A stretch of 64,000 nucleotides of DNA, from assembly GCF_029867415.1 (NCBI RefSeq), contig NC_081181.1, positions 124,997,042-125,061,041 on the forward strand, written 5' to 3'. The number at the start of each line of letters is the position of its first letter. Position 1 is the stretch's first letter. Made by a program: the position numbers and the translations under genes. Shown here in pieces: positions 47,167 through 61,058 of this stretch. Source of the DNA: Vicia villosa. Lineage: Eukaryota; Streptophyta; Magnoliopsida; Fabales; Fabaceae. Below the pieces are notes generated by a model, which did no database searches, was not told the DNA's origin, and saw only the letters and a program-made list of their open reading frames with translations.

Positions 47167-50100
47167 TGTTGCACCCCAAAATTTGCCCTCTTCACCGTGC
47201 TATAAGTTATGAAGGACGTTTATTTCGTCATTCGAAAATCATGAAAAATTAAAGAGTTTCCATTGTTTCGAGATCATTAAGTCAAGAAGCTTATGGTATG
47301 AATTGCAAGGTATTGAGTCATTGTACGAGGTTATGAAGGCGCCGCTATACTTTCAATATATTGATGGCTTATCGTACAAGTTTGGTTTGAATTAAGGAAT
47401 TAAGATTGAATTAGGGTCCCAATGATTAGAGGGTGAATTCGATTTGATGGTCTAATTGGTCCTATTATTCGAATCTCGTTCAAGGCATTTTGTTCATCAA
47501 GAACTTAATTCAAGCTAAGATGCATGATGCAAAAAAATGAGGTTGTGGATTGTTCTTGATCGAGGGATTATCATGTTGCTCAATTGTTTGTTGATTGCAA
47601 TACAAGGTGAATTGTTTGGAAATTGATTTTAAGTTCATTTGAGAATTAAGATGGGATTCAAATACCATTCATTCAAAGTCAAGGTTTAAGACTATTTGGC
47701 TCAAGATTCAAGATTCAAATTCAAGTTCTTTTATGTCCATTTAAAGATACAAACATCCGATTTCTACATGTTCAAGTTCATCATTCAAGATCATTCACCA
47801 AACTTACAAAAATTCATACAATCCATTACAAAAATATACCAAAGTCCAAAAATCCATTCATCACAAGAGTCAAGCCAAATTACAAAGAAATTACAATAAA
47901 AAGGGGGCCTATTGTTCTAATGTCTAAAACGCCTGCTATGACTTGCATCATACACAATTTCCATTCGATTCTACAAGAGCTGCTGCGCAATTTCAATCCT
48001 GCATCACATAATAAAACGGAGCCGGTTCGTTCACCGCATATCAGAAAGGCCGGTTCAACAAAAAGCCATAACAAAAATTCACAACAGAAAGGGGGAGAGA
48101 AAACTCAGAATCGAGAAAAAGAGAACGTAACAAAATTTCTAACAAACTTTCTTCAATCCTCATCATCTCGATACCAATTCTCAGCTTCAACCATCTTCAT
48201 CACAAGAAATGACCATAACAGAAAACAGTTCACACAAAAAACTGAAAGAGAAGAAGAAAGAGAATCAGTAATAAACCTGGAACCAAAACTCAGAAAATCA
48301 GGGCCATAACCGTTTCTTGATCCTTCATCTTCATCATCCCTGCATCTTCACCATCGACATCGATTAAACCTTCATCGTCAATCACTCATCCCTCTGCATA
48401 AAAGAACCGTAACAGAAGCTATCTCCATTCTTCAACCACCAAATTCTCTGAACAAAACTTACCTCTACACTTTCAATCTTCAACCGAAAAAAACTCAGAA
48501 GTTTCATCTTCAATCTCTCCTCCATCGATCTCTCTTCAACCGCAACCTTCATCGATTCAATCATCTCTTTCATCTTCATAGGCTCCAACAACTTCGTTCA
48601 TCAATCATCTTCACCTCTGAACAAATCTCCAACCTTCAACATCTTCCACCTCTTCTCAATTTGCATCATCGCTTCACAATCTCCATGGCTTCAGCGCAAT
48701 CACCTTCCTCAGAGCCATAACAATAACTTTCTTCATCATCTTCGTCGTTTTCAACAGCGCGTCGACATCACGCGCATCACCTATGATGCATACAAACGGA
48801 AACTCAGATGATTCAAAAATGCAAAAGTGGAAGAAGAAGAAGAAGCCTACTAATTCTTGAAGATTCAACCGGATTTATCATCGTCCTCATCGACTTCGAA
48901 GGAGCATCAGATTTTTCTGTGGTAATACGAGATCAGAGAGGAGCGAGAGAATCTGAACGAAGATGTTCTGAGATCAGAGAGAAGCGAGGGCGAGAGAGCG
49001 GAGGCGAGTGGCCGGTCGGCGCCGCGAGTCTGAACGGAGATGAAGAAGTTCCGCCGCACCGTTCGTGATGAAGAAGAAGACCAAACTGAGTTCCAGTTCA
49101 CGTAAAACCTAATCCTCTTTTAATTGTGCATTTTGTTTTGCTAATTAATTTGATGTTAAAAACTGAATAAACATGGTTTAATCGAGTTTAATTTGTATTA
49201 AAGTCTGATTAATAGAATTCTATGTGGCTTGAATCAAAAATCATGGTGGATCAATTCATACCCCTGGGCCATACACGAAAATTGAAATGCTCACTTCCCG
49301 CCCAATCACACCGTTTTTGTGCTGAACTCAATAATAATAAAAACTCCCTTGGGCCTTATCACTGAATTGCTGTCCGTATACCCCAGAGAGGCCCATACGC
49401 CTCTCATAGTTTCAAAAATATGAACAAAAATAGCTGTGGGCCAAAAGCCTTTGGGCCCTGCGCCCTCTTTGCTGATTGCACACCTTTTTTTCAGCTTAAA
49501 ACCCCTGTATACATTTTGTTTCTATATCATTTAACCTTTTTTAGTTAGTTTGTTTTTTAAGCACTTTTAAGCATAATAAAAACAAAGAAAATCATGTGTT
49601 AATTTTTGTTTAGAATTAGAATTTAATTCCATGTTTCTAGATAATAAAAAGATATTCAAAAACATGTATTTTTCTTGTTAGAATTTAATTGTTTTGTTAC
49701 ATAGTTTTGTTCTATTGTTTTAGATAAAAATGCCATGAAAAATAATATTCTTGTTAGATTTTGTTCTTAGAATTTAATTAGAATTTTACCTCTATTTTGT
49801 TTCATAATCCGACTAAGCGACTTTGTTCGCATTTTCTTGTTATTTTTAATAAGTGTGCTAGCTTGTGCGAGGTACTTTGAGAGAGTTCGATTGGGGTTCA
49901 ATTGCGTTGTGCTCCACTTTATTTGTGGGACACAAACTTATTCTTGATCTCTCATCCATGAGATGTATTCCTGTATTGTCTGGATGGTATCTCTTGCAGG
50001 TTGCTTGTGTGGTTGTGTTTGATACGCACCACATAGCGGTTGTGATTTATTTTCGCGCTGCATCGCTTTGACGCTTATGCTGGACTCCTGGCTTTGCTGG

Positions 50101-51621
50101 ATGTTAGATTACGTGAAGTTTCTTAGTTCTGCTTGCGTTGCTAGCTCACTGCGGATTTGCTATCCGCTCGGTATCTCCTCCGTCCCTTTTACTCTTTCAC
50201 GCACCATACGATGCCATGAGAAGTAGGGTAGGCATGCAGCATCATTCATAACATGAGAAGTAGGGTAGACATTCATCTGGCCAAGCCCTCAAAAGAGGCT
50301 CTGTTTTTGTTTGTTTACTGTTTTCAGTTTATTTCCAGTTATTTGCTTGTTCAACCATCTCGGAGGACTTTCCCCGTGGATGGTAGCTTCGGAGGACTTT
50401 CCCCGTTAGCTAGAACATTTGTTTCTAGGTATTTGCTTATTAAACCGTCTCGGAGGACTTTCCCCGTGGATGGTAGCTTCGGAGGACTTTCCCCGTTAGC
50501 TAGAGCGTTTATTTCCAGTTATTTGCTTGTTCAACCGTCTCGGAGGACTTTCCCCGTGGACGGTGGCTTCGGAGGACTTTCCCCGTTAGCTAGAACGTTT
50601 ATTGTTTGTCTTGTTCAACCGTCTCGGAGGACTTTCCCCGTGGATGGTGGCTTCGGAGGACTTTCCCCGTTAGCTAGAACATCTCCCCGGTTCCCAGGTC
50701 ACTACTTCGGTAGTTTGCTTGCTTTACGAGCTAAGCTCGTTTGTGTGTTGCATTTGCATTGTTTACTACTTTGGTAGTTTGTTTGTTTCTCGAGCGGAGC
50801 TCGATTGTATGCCATATCTTTGTGATGCTTGTTCACTATCTCCTTATCTGCTATGCCTGTTAGTATGATATCCTTGTGATGCTTGTTCACACACTTGCAC
50901 ATGTATGCCTGTTACATGTTATTTGCGATGCCTGTTCGCATTATCTTTGTGATGCTTGTTCACACGCTCACATTCGTGTATGCCTGTTACATGATTGTCT
51001 TTCTATCTGCGATGCCTGTTCGTATGATATCTTTGCGATGCCTGTTCGCCTGTTATTATCTATGATGCCTGTTCACACTCCATGTTTGCTAGGATCTTTG
51101 TGACGCTCCTTGTTTGCATGCTCCCTTAGGGTGCTCGGTTCCGTTTCTCTAGGAGACGCGAATCGAGATAGAAACAGAACTTTTGGGCCGAACTACGGCG
51201 CTCTGATTTCTCCATTGCACATTGGAGGTACGTAGGCACAGGGTACGAACACCCTAGCGAGCGATCTTTTCTCTTTTCCTTTATTTTGTTCGGCCTTTTC
51301 TTCTTATCTTGTTTCCCTCTTATTTGTATATTTCCCGCTATCTTGTATATCTTCCATTGCATGTTTCCCTTAGCACATAGCATGATACACACACACACAC
51401 CCTTAGATTAGAAAATTAGCAAGAATGGATCCTGTGGAGTACCACAGACGTGAGGGGTGCTAATACCTTCCCCTCACGTAACAGACACCCTTACCCTTTC
51501 TCTGAGACCATTGCTTGTTTATTTGGTTTTCTTCGATATTTTCCATTCCTTATTGTAGGATAAATAGATGTTCGATGGCGACTTCATTGTATTTGTTTCG
51601 ATGAGTTTTCCAGTTGCTTCA
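47167..51621 (+). repeat. 3' LTR of the Ogre-like element
   Basis: 4455 bp, offset exactly 11656 bp from the 5' LTR throughout, with six substitutions and no length change seen. Followed by the target copy CCCGC. Confidence 0.95.
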
Positions 51622-51665
51622 CCCGCACCCCCAACTTTCTAGCAAGCATCAAACCTTCAAACTGA
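51622..51665 (-). pseudogene. LINE RNase H fragment, right part
   Basis: The minus strand continues the RNase H frame interrupted at 35505 (GLMLARKLGVR joins AIEINVD across the insertion, with the CCCGC duplication removed). It is bounded at about 51666 by a copia LTR fragment. Confidence 0.7.
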
Positions 51666-52211
51666 AGGATAGAAAAACACTTAGAAAGGGGGGGTTTGAA
51701 TAAGTGTAGTTTTAAAACTCTTAAGATAACAAAAATTTGCACAATGATTTTTATCCTGGTTCGTTGTTAACTAAACTACTCCAGTCCACCCCCTTGGAGT
51801 GATTTACCTCACCTGAGGATTTAATCCACTAATCACACAAGATTACAATGGTTTTCCACTTAGATAACCTCTAAGTCTTCTAGAGTATTCTGATCACAAC
51901 CTGATCACTCTAGGAACACAATGCTTAGATACCCTCTAAGACTTTCTAGAGAATCCGATCATAACTTGATCTCCTCTAGTTCTTACAAATGAATGTAAAC
52001 AAATTTTTATAAGAGTTACAATGCTTCTTAATAAGCTATTATCACAACTGTGATTTTTCTCTTAATTTTAAGCTTAATCTCACTAAGATATTACAACAGT
52101 AATGAAGTGAGATTGAAGATGAAGTTTGAGAGCTTTTAGAATTTGACAGCGTTTCTGTATGTTTGCGCAAAGTGTTGTATTCAGCTTCTCATCAGAACTT
52201 CTATTTATAGG
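51666..52211 (-). mobile_element. Copia-type LTR fragment (R-U5), minus strand
   Basis: On the minus strand a TATA-like CCTATAAATAGAAG at the right edge leads through about 540 bp without genes to an end ...TTTCTATCCTTCA, like large SIRE/Maximus-type copia LTRs of legumes. The U3 part is missing because the Ogre-family LTR begins at 52212. No primer site follows its CA end, so it would be a 3' or solo LTR. Confidence 0.45.
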
Positions 52212-55200
52212 TGTCGCACGCTCGCGAAAAAATGAACAGAGTCGCCACCAATATATTTATCCCATAAGGGAAAGGAATATCAGAAAACCTAACAAAGGAA
52301 GGAACAGGGTCTTGCGACCAGAGAATCTAGGTACGGGAGTCGGTTACGCAAGGGGAAGGTACTAGCACCCCTCACGCCCATCGTACTCGATGGTATCCAC
52401 CTATGTTTGTTTCTATCTAAAGGGTGTATAACTATGTCTATATCTAAATGCGAAATGAATGCAAAATGTAGGGAAAATAAAGAATTGTACTCGCACGGGC
52501 CCTACCCCGCTGCCTACGTATCCTTTTCAGGAATCAAAGTTACCGTAGCTCGGCTAAAGATTTTCTGTTTGTTTTTGTGTTTTTTAGTTGGGCGGAGTTA
52601 ACGCTCGCGCTCTTGCATAAGGGGACAGCCTAGGATGCAATGGAGCGGAGATAACGGTGCCCTTAGGTGCCAAAGAGGCAAAAAGAAAAGAGATTGGTTT
52701 ATGTCTTTTAGGGTAGATGAGTGATGAACAGTTCCCAATACCGGGCCACTCACCACTTTCTCTACTTTGTTTTAATTTGAACCATTGTTAGGTGTTTTAA
52801 ATGTTTTTGGTTGGTGCTTTTTAAGGGGAATTAATCTGCGAGTTGAATCACATAAAATGTATAATGATCGAGAAGCAGATTAGGGAATGAATCCCACTCA
52901 CTTCCATCCCATTATGTAATGTTTGAGAAACAGATTAGGGAATGAATCCCACTCATTTCTCTCCCATTAATTAATGTTTGAGAAACAGATTAGGGAATGA
53001 ATCCCACTCATTTCTCTCCCATTAAGTAGTGACCGAGAAACAGATTAGGGAATGAATCCCACTCGTTTCTATGCCACTAAGCGATTGAGAAATAAATTAG
53101 GGAATGAATCCCACTCATTTCTCTATCACCTTCTTATTGTGATTCGCATCTTCCTTTTATTAAGTATTTTAAAGAGTTGAAAAGAAAAAGAATGCAATGG
53201 GGAACTATATCTAAATTCTAGTCTAAGTTGTCTATACAAGTCTAAATCCTAATGTTAACATGGGGTAGATTCTAAAAGAAGCATTAAAAGGGTATTAACA
53301 AAATAGGCCAAAAATATGGCCAAAAATACAAGCAATAAAATCACACAAGCATCATACAAAGATAACATGGAACTAGCACAAAACAATTCAAGCATTGATG
53401 CAAAATTACACTAAAATACTACTATTTTTATGGGTTTTATTGGTATTGAGGGAATTCCAATTCAAGTCTAAATTGCACTTAAAGAACCTACATTCTCATA
53501 AGCCTAAACTAGTATTTTTATTGTTTTTATGGAGGAGAAGTCAAAAGATTAATGTCAAAATCAACCTAAAAAATTCTACTATTTTTATGTGCCTTTTTTA
53601 ATGTCAAGGTTAACCTAGAAACTACCATTTTTTATAAGCCTAAACTAGCATTTTTTATGAGTTTTTATGTCGATGATCACCTAAAAATCTAACAAAATAT
53701 TGAAGGTTTTATCATGTTTTAATCAACTAAAAATAATAGAAAAAAACTTTTGTGAAATAAACCTAAATCTACACATGAATTAATGGATTAGGGGGGTTTA
53801 ATGAATGAAATCAGGGTGCAGTATCAGTAAACAGACGCAGGGCCCAGTACCATTGGCCCAGAGGTTTTTTGTTGTTGTTCAGATTTTTATGTCCAAAAAG
53901 AGTGTTACGGGCCTATGGGGGTGTATATACAGATTCGGCCCAGGGAATTATTTTTGTACAGATTCAATGCATTATTCAAATTTTATCACTCATTCAATTT
54001 CCATTAACCCTAGTTAATTCAATTAACTATATCATTTCATTCCAATTAATCACTAATCAAACACATTCAAACCTTAGGCTACTCAATTAAATCGTAAAAA
54101 CTTTATGATAATTAACACATTAATTTTGGGAAAGAAATTAGAAAGGGATTAGGTCAAAATGTGTGACCTTTGAAGTTGTTCTCTAACTCTCCCTCTCTAT
54201 CTCACCGGCGCCGCGGATATTCTTCTCCGATGAGGATCCGTCGCTGCAGCCAATCATGCATCCTCTTCATCTTCTCAGTTCGTTTTCCTCTGCTTCTCTC
54301 AATTGGTTGCGGCTCCTCCGATTTCTCCTCCGGCCATCACCATGAGCGTACTCTCGTCTCCGCTTCATGCTCTCTCATCTCGCGTTCCCCCCTCTCAAAC
54401 ATAGAAAATCAGTCCTCAAACTCTCTCTGCTTTCGATCTTGTTCGCTCTCACTTCTCCGAATTCATTTCTCTTATCTCTGTTTCTTCATTTTTTGTTGTT
54501 GTTGCGAGATTACGAGACAGTTGCGATGATGATTGAAATTGATGCGTGATGGAGATTTGTGAATCGTGTTGATTGAAGCTCAGTAGCGTGATGAATCTTT
54601 TTGTGACATTGCTCAAGATTGAAGGATGAAGGTGGACGTGGCGAAGATTGATGATTGTGCGTTGCGAAAGGTTTTACGATGATGAAGATTGTGGTTGTGG
54701 CGGTGATGGTTTTCGGTGATGATGAAGCTATGAAGAGTGTCCGAATCGGTGAAAGATGAGATGAAGATTTTGTTACATTTTTTTCTCTGAAATTCTGTTA
54801 CAAATCTTTCTTCTTCTTCTGTTGGTGAATATGAATGATGAAGAAGGTTGGTGAAGTGAGGATTATGGCGATTTTGTGAAGAAGATTGAAGAAGGTGAAT
54901 GAATTCGGTGGATTAGGGTGAAGAAATGGTGGATAAAGATATGATGAAGATGATGCGTTGAAGACTAGGGCGGTTCAGAGGTGAAGAAAGAGTGGTCAAG
55001 ATTGAGAGAAGGTTATTATGAATGAAGAATCGTGTGTAGAGCCTCTTTGAAGGGTGGTGGTTCTGATTATATAGGTTTCAAGGTTAGTTACTTCTGAGAA
55101 TTTCTGTTATGAATCTGTTTCTTCTCCTCTTCTTTTCTGCTCCGAAATTCTGTTATCATTCAGTCGCCACTCTGCTTCTTCCCTTTTCTGTTACAGTTAA

Positions 55201-56647
55201 GTGAATCTGTTAGGTTATGGTTAGGGATGTTTGGGAAAGGTTAGTTATGTTGTAACTGAATTGGTGAAAGGGCTGAAGGTTAGAAACAGTTAGTTGCAGT
55301 TTATTAGGATGTGAAATTCTGTTTTGGTATTTTGGTGGAATGTTTTTGACGTTGGATTTTCGAGCGCTGCTATATATTGAGTTAACTTGGAAATGGTTTT
55401 TGTAACTGTGAGAATTGGTATGGCTGATTAAGTGAAATGTTTTTCTTTGCTGATAAGAACTTGTGACGAGCGCCTATGGGTTGAACTTGCAGTGTTACTT
55501 TGGCTTGACATATGCGTCAGATTGATGCTGCCGGTTCTCTGTTTTTCCTTTTATATTGCTGCACGTTTCTCCCCTTTTTCTTTTGTGATGCTGAATGATG
55601 TTATCTGCCTTTGATCATGTAGGTTTAAATTACTTTGGCAGTGGATTGGTGTGATTGGACATGAGGCGTCTTGAAGACCGATGAGTAGCATCCATTGACA
55701 TCTTTGGGTGAAGCTTCAAATGTTGCAGAATGTCGGATTAAAGGATAGCGGAGCATGAAGAAAGCCTTAGGATTAGATCTTCCTTACTTGTTTCCTTTAT
55801 GGATTTTCTTGAAACTTGTACTTGAATTTTGCAATGGATACAAGGAGAGTTAGGATCTGTAGATGTGTGTATGAACAGGATGGTGTATATTTGGATTTTT
55901 GGATATGTGTATGGTCTTTGTATATTTTTTTGTAACGTGAAGGATTTTAAAATGGATAGTAGGCTTGTAAGGGTGGGTTTTTGTAGCGAATAATGGCCTT
56001 TTAGTTTTTCTTGTAGAATTTGTTAGAGTGTATGAATGTTTAAATATATGGGCCTTGGATCCCTTGAATGTGTAGATTTTGAATGAATGGATGACAAACT
56101 TGTATGATACGAACCATCTTCGACATGAACCTTGAACTGTGTTAAGATGAAATCTCAATCACAACTCGTACACGTACTCCTTTAATTCCACCATTGTGTG
56201 CATTTCAGTTTTTGATAAGTTGAAACACAATTGACCTCATATTCCATTACTTGAATCCAAAGTTTAAGCTAACTCATACTTGGAAACAAAACACCTGATA
56301 AGCGCGCTTCTTTAACTTTGATGTAATCACCCTTTTTCAATTGTATCATGATGTATGCTGTACAACTCACACAAGCCAAAATATTGAATTGATAGCCCAT
56401 ATAACTCTTGTCCATCCAAAATCCTTTCTCAATTGTTGGACACAACCTCAGATGAAAATCAAGTTTGAAATATTGAAGGAGAGATGTTTAGGATAGCCCT
56501 AAGACCAAACTCGAACATAAGAGATTGAAACCCTAATTCCACAGTACCATGTTCAAATAAGAATCAAATGAACCAAGCTTGAGTGAGGTAGAACCCCCAA
56601 TCTCCAAGATTCTTGATCCCTAGTTAAATTTAATGATGCATGATGCG
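52212..56647 (-). mobile_element. Ogre-family LTR in minus orientation, interrupted near its start
   Basis: Read on the minus strand it parallels the LTR at 56648-61224: the last 220 bp are nearly the same (both end GCGAGCGTGCGACA), the minisatellite, hairpin and GC-rich island occur in the same order, and its first part resembles the region about 80 bp inside the other LTR (CATCATGCAT...GGGATCAAG). The first 80 or so bases, including TGTCATACCCC, are missing where the other element begins. No primer site borders the CA end at 52212, so it is a 3' or solo LTR. Confidence 0.75.
52866..53115 (-). repeat. ~55-bp minisatellite in the minus-strand LTR
   Basis: Five units with core GGGAATGAATCCCACTC at 52883, 52938, 52994, 53049 and 53100. 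The counterpart with five units is at 60300-60570. Confidence 0.9.
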
Positions 56648-59600
56648 TGTCATACCCCAAATTTGTCCTACCCGTTAATTTCTAACTGGCTTTAGCTTCG
56701 CATTTCATCTGCATACCTCCATTAGGTCATTAACACATCATGCATTATTAATCAATAAATTGGCATGGGATCAAGGATCTTGAAGGGTTAAGGTTTCATT
56801 GGTACTTTGAGGCTTCTTATCTTCAAGGTGTCTATATCAATCAAGTTGGAGCTGAGGTTTCTAAGGTCTTTTTCAGTTAAAGTTATAAAACTAGGGTTTA
56901 TTTCCCTATGATTGAGTTTGGTCTTATAAGCATCATGGGCTGCTTCTCAACACTTGAGTTATTAATGACTTGATCACACATTTCACGCTTAGTCCTCTTT
57001 TGCTACTCAAGGAACAAGGCTTTTGAATCAATATCTCAACACGTGGCGATGATTATAGCGTTAAGTTTGGTGTGGTGCTTGCTTGGAATATAAGTCACCT
57101 TGGTTCAACTATTGTTTGCTTGAATTTCTTAATAAAGAGTGTAGAAGAAATATTACAAAAGTGAGGGTTGACTTTTGTTGACCAATTCACTTCGGCTTCC
57201 TCATTGGAATTTGACCATTACTACATCAATATTAAGGAATTCATTCAAATAGATATAAGAAAGGTTACATGTTATTGAATTGAAATTCAAATTCAAAAAA
57301 GGGGGAAATTTCAAGCTTTAGATTTGGAAAAGGAAGCAACTTTTGAAAGAGACATCATTCTAAAACCACAAGACAAAGTTTTCTTACAAATTCAAGTTGT
57401 GCTAACCATTCAAGTTCAAGAGTCCAAATGATTCAATCAATCATTCAAAGCTAATACAAAAAAGCCATACACTTCCTACAAGGCCTTGAAGCATCCAATT
57501 TACGAAGACACGGGTTATGTACAAGTTCTTACAAGTGTTACAAAATACCAAAGGTTTTATTACATTCGGTCCCTATTTCGAATTCTAAACGATATGTTAA
57601 TTCTAGTGGGCATAAGCCAAAGTTGTGTCCCTCGCCAAAGCTTGCCTCGGTTCGTCTCTTCCATTTCTCCGTTACACAAGTGAGCAGCTCCTGCACATTC
57701 AAGAAAAAGAACCCGGTTCAAACAAAAACTAACAACTTGCATACAAGACAAACCGAACAAAAACTAAATGCTAACTCCATAAACCCAACAGCATCCTAGC
57801 ATTCATACACAGCTCAATTCTAACTTTTAAATCCTCATTACAAAACATCTAATAACAACCTAGCACCATTCATTACAACCAGTCCCTGCAAAATTCCATT
57901 CTAACCTACTGTTGCAACAAGTCTGCATACACACATAAGCACATCCAATTACTGACTTTCAGTAAACAGCCAGCAAGAGTTTTACTAACCAAGCCTTTTT
58001 ACCCACCTGCAAATTGAGCCAATCTCTGCATAAACCAAGTGCAAACTGAACCGGGTCTCTTTAAGGAAATGCAGTTGCGCCTTCTGAATTGTTCACTTGC
58101 CCAAGACTCAAATGGCAGCCCTGCACATAAAAAGAATAAATAGCAGCACATATCAAGACCTACAGGAAAACCTTCATGAATGGGAAACGATTCGATTACA
58201 AATCAGATTTGTTCAGTACATGGAACCCAGTCCTAGCTTCATGTCAGCCCATAACCTCATACAAGCCTAAAGAGAAAAAACCATGGAACAGCTCCAAAAG
58301 GATCAATATATTCTACATGAGCTCAGAAAAAAAACCATTTTATAACTTCCCATTCTAACTTCAATATCTTACAAACAGTTTCACTTTACATTCAATAAAC
58401 AACCAATTTAGCTACAAACTCGGCCCATGTCAATGCAACTAACATCATAACAGAAAAAGAACATTCATAACAACCTACCCTCACACCTCACCAACAACCA
58501 CATAACTAACTGAGTCCTAACCAATTATTAATCGCCCTAACTTCCAGTTTCACATCAATTCATAACAGTCATAACAGAAAAATAACTAACCTTCAAACTC
58601 TCCTAACCACCTTCTAACTGTCAAACCGAGTCATAACAAACTCTAACCAACTCATAACTACCAAAAACCGAAATAACAGAATCAGTTACTTGTCCCTAAC
58701 TACCTTATAGCAGAAAAATAAAGTTTGAGAACTAACCTTCAACTTCTATAAAGTCAGAGCTTGCTCCATCACTTTGGCTCTCTCGATTCATCACCACACT
58801 TCACACTCTCCATCTCAATCTCCACCACGATTCATCACCACACTTCACACTCTCCATCTCAATCTCCACCACGATTCACCATCACCTTCACAAAGAGCTC
58901 CCCGTGAAGCTTCCTCAGAGCAATCATCAAGCTCTGAATGAAGCTGAACTGAACTACTCTTCACCCTCACGCTCCATAATTCTCTCCGCAACATCTTCAT
59001 CATCTCCATCACCACAATCTCCTTCAATATTCAACTCTCTCCCTCGATCTTGCAACAAACAACAATAAAGCACAGAATTACAGAGAAAAAGAAGAAGAGG
59101 TGTGAATCGGAAGACGAAAACGAAACTAAAAGGAGAAAGAAACTGGAGACTCACCAAGTTCCGGATTTCTCGACGTCACACATGCATCGGTTTGTCTCCA
59201 ATTCATTGAGTTGAGACGAAATTCTGAACATGGAGAAAGCAAGTTAGGACGGAGGACTCGGTGTTGCTTACGGCGCCGCAGAGTGAAAATTCATCGGAGA
59301 CAAGAGGTGCGACGAGAGCGGAAGCGAGAGGTTGAGACGGCGAGATAAGGAGAGTAAGAGCGTCGTCGGAGATATTCGCCGGTGAAACTTTTGGCCGCCG
59401 TTGTTCGTGAGAGAGAGAGGAGTTCCAAGAGGTAATTCGATGCGTCGCTTGATTTTAAACCCTAATTCCTCTTTCTTTATCTTTTTATTTTTTTATTTTA
59501 GCATAAAAATCCATTAATGTAATTTAAGTGTGCATTGAATGTGGTTTTAGTTGGAAATAACTGAGTTTAACTTTGATTAAGTAATAATCGGAAGAAAAAC

Positions 59601-60299
59601 AAGATCAATTTGGATCCATGATGCCTCATTCCTTGGACCATTCACCGTATTGCTATCACACACCCCACTGAGACCCATGGCGCCATTTTTGGCCAACAAA
59701 AAAAGACTGTAACAAAAAACGCCCTTGGGCCTTCCTGTTTGGGCCCTATGCCCATCTGCTAATCACCACCGTTTCTAATTTCACACCCCCTGGATCCATA
59801 TTATTTTCATGCTAGACTTTAGGTTTTTTAATTGTTTTTTTAATTAGTTTTTACTACATTTTTTTTTAGATAATAAAAGAGACAATAGAATCATGTTTTT
59901 CTAGGTAGATTTAGGTGATTTTAGGATTAATTTTAGTCTTGGAATTTTCTCATAAAAATAATTGATTTTAGGCTAATTTTGGCATTTAATTTCCTTCATA
60001 AAAAGGTCATAAAAAAATAGTAGTTTTTTAGTTTCATTTTCGTACTAACGCTTGAACCATTTTCTTTATGTTTTGTATCATTTTCATGCTATTTTTTGTA
60101 TAATTGTTGTGTGATTTTGCTACTTATTTTTTGCCATATCTTTGGCCTACCTTGTTAATACCATTACCATGTTAACATTAGATTTCCCTTGTATAGACAA
60201 CTTAGACTAGAATTTAGATATAGTTCCCTATTGCATTCTTTTTCTTTTCAACATTTAAAACATTAATAAACGGAAGATGCGAATCACATTAAGCAAGTG

Positions 60300-60570
60300 A
60301 TAGAGAAATGAGTGGGATTCATTCCCTAATCTATTCCTCAATCACTTAGTGGCATAGAAACGAGTGGGATTCATTCCCTAATCTGTTTCTCAGTCACTAC
60401 TTAATGGGAGAGAAACGAGTGGGATTCATTCCCTAATCTGTTTCTCAAACATTAATTAATGGGAGAGAAACGAGTGAGATTCATTCTCTAATCTGTTTCT
60501 CAAACATTACATAATGGGATGGAAGTGAGTGGGATTCATTCCCTAATCTGCTTCTCGATCATTATACATT
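60300..60570 (+). repeat. ~55-bp minisatellite in the second Ogre-like LTR
   Basis: Five units with core GAGTGGGATTCATTCCCTAA; one unit reads GAGATTCATTCTCT, where both arms of the small palindrome have changed together. Confidence 0.9.
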
Positions 60571-61058
60571 TTATGTGATTCGAATCGTGAAGTAAATTCC
60601 CTTAAAAAATACACAACCAAAAACACTTTAAAACATCTAATAATGGTTCAGACCAAAGCAAAGTAGAGAAAGTGGTGAGTGGCCCGGTATTGGGAACTGT
60701 TCACCACTCATCTATCCTAAAAGACACAAACCAATCATTTCTTTTTCTTTTGCCTCGTTGGCACCTAAGGGCAATGTCATTTCCACTCGTACGCATCGTA
60801 GGTCGATCCCTTATGCAAGAGTGCGAACGTTGACTCCGCCCAATTAAAAAACACAAAAACAAACAGAAAATCTTTAGCCGAGCTACGGTAACTCTGATTC
60901 CTGAAACGGATACGTAGGCAGCGGGGTAGGGCCCGTGCGAGTACAATTCTTTCTTTTCCCTACATTTTGCATTCATTCGCATTTAGACATAGACATAGAC
61001 ATAGTTTTACACCCTTTAGATAGAAACAAACATAGGTGGATACCATCGAGTACGATGG

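Larger units (their letters stand above)
35511..51621 (+). mobile_element. Ogre-like Ty3/gypsy LTR retrotransposon, 16.1 kb, non-autonomous
   Basis: Two 4455-bp LTRs (35511-39965 and 47167-51621), TGTTGC...CTTCA, flanked by the target duplication CCCGC (35506-35510, 51622-51626). The primer site TGGCGACTTCACTGGGGA (39968-39985) is of the Ogre/Tat type that uses tRNA-Arg, and a purine tract (GAATAGGGG, from 47154) precedes the 3' LTR. The 7.2-kb interior has only gag zinc-knuckle traces, repeated structured segments and minisatellites: no protease, reverse transcriptase, RNase H or integrase is seen. Six substitutions between the LTRs point to a very recent insertion, so proteins must have come from another element. 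Confidence 0.92.

Noticed and set aside
54170..54529. Serine-rich 119-codon frame with signal-peptide-like hydrophobic run
   Set aside because: It lies on the antisense of the GC-rich island of an Ogre-family LTR, with no counterpart frame in the other LTRs.
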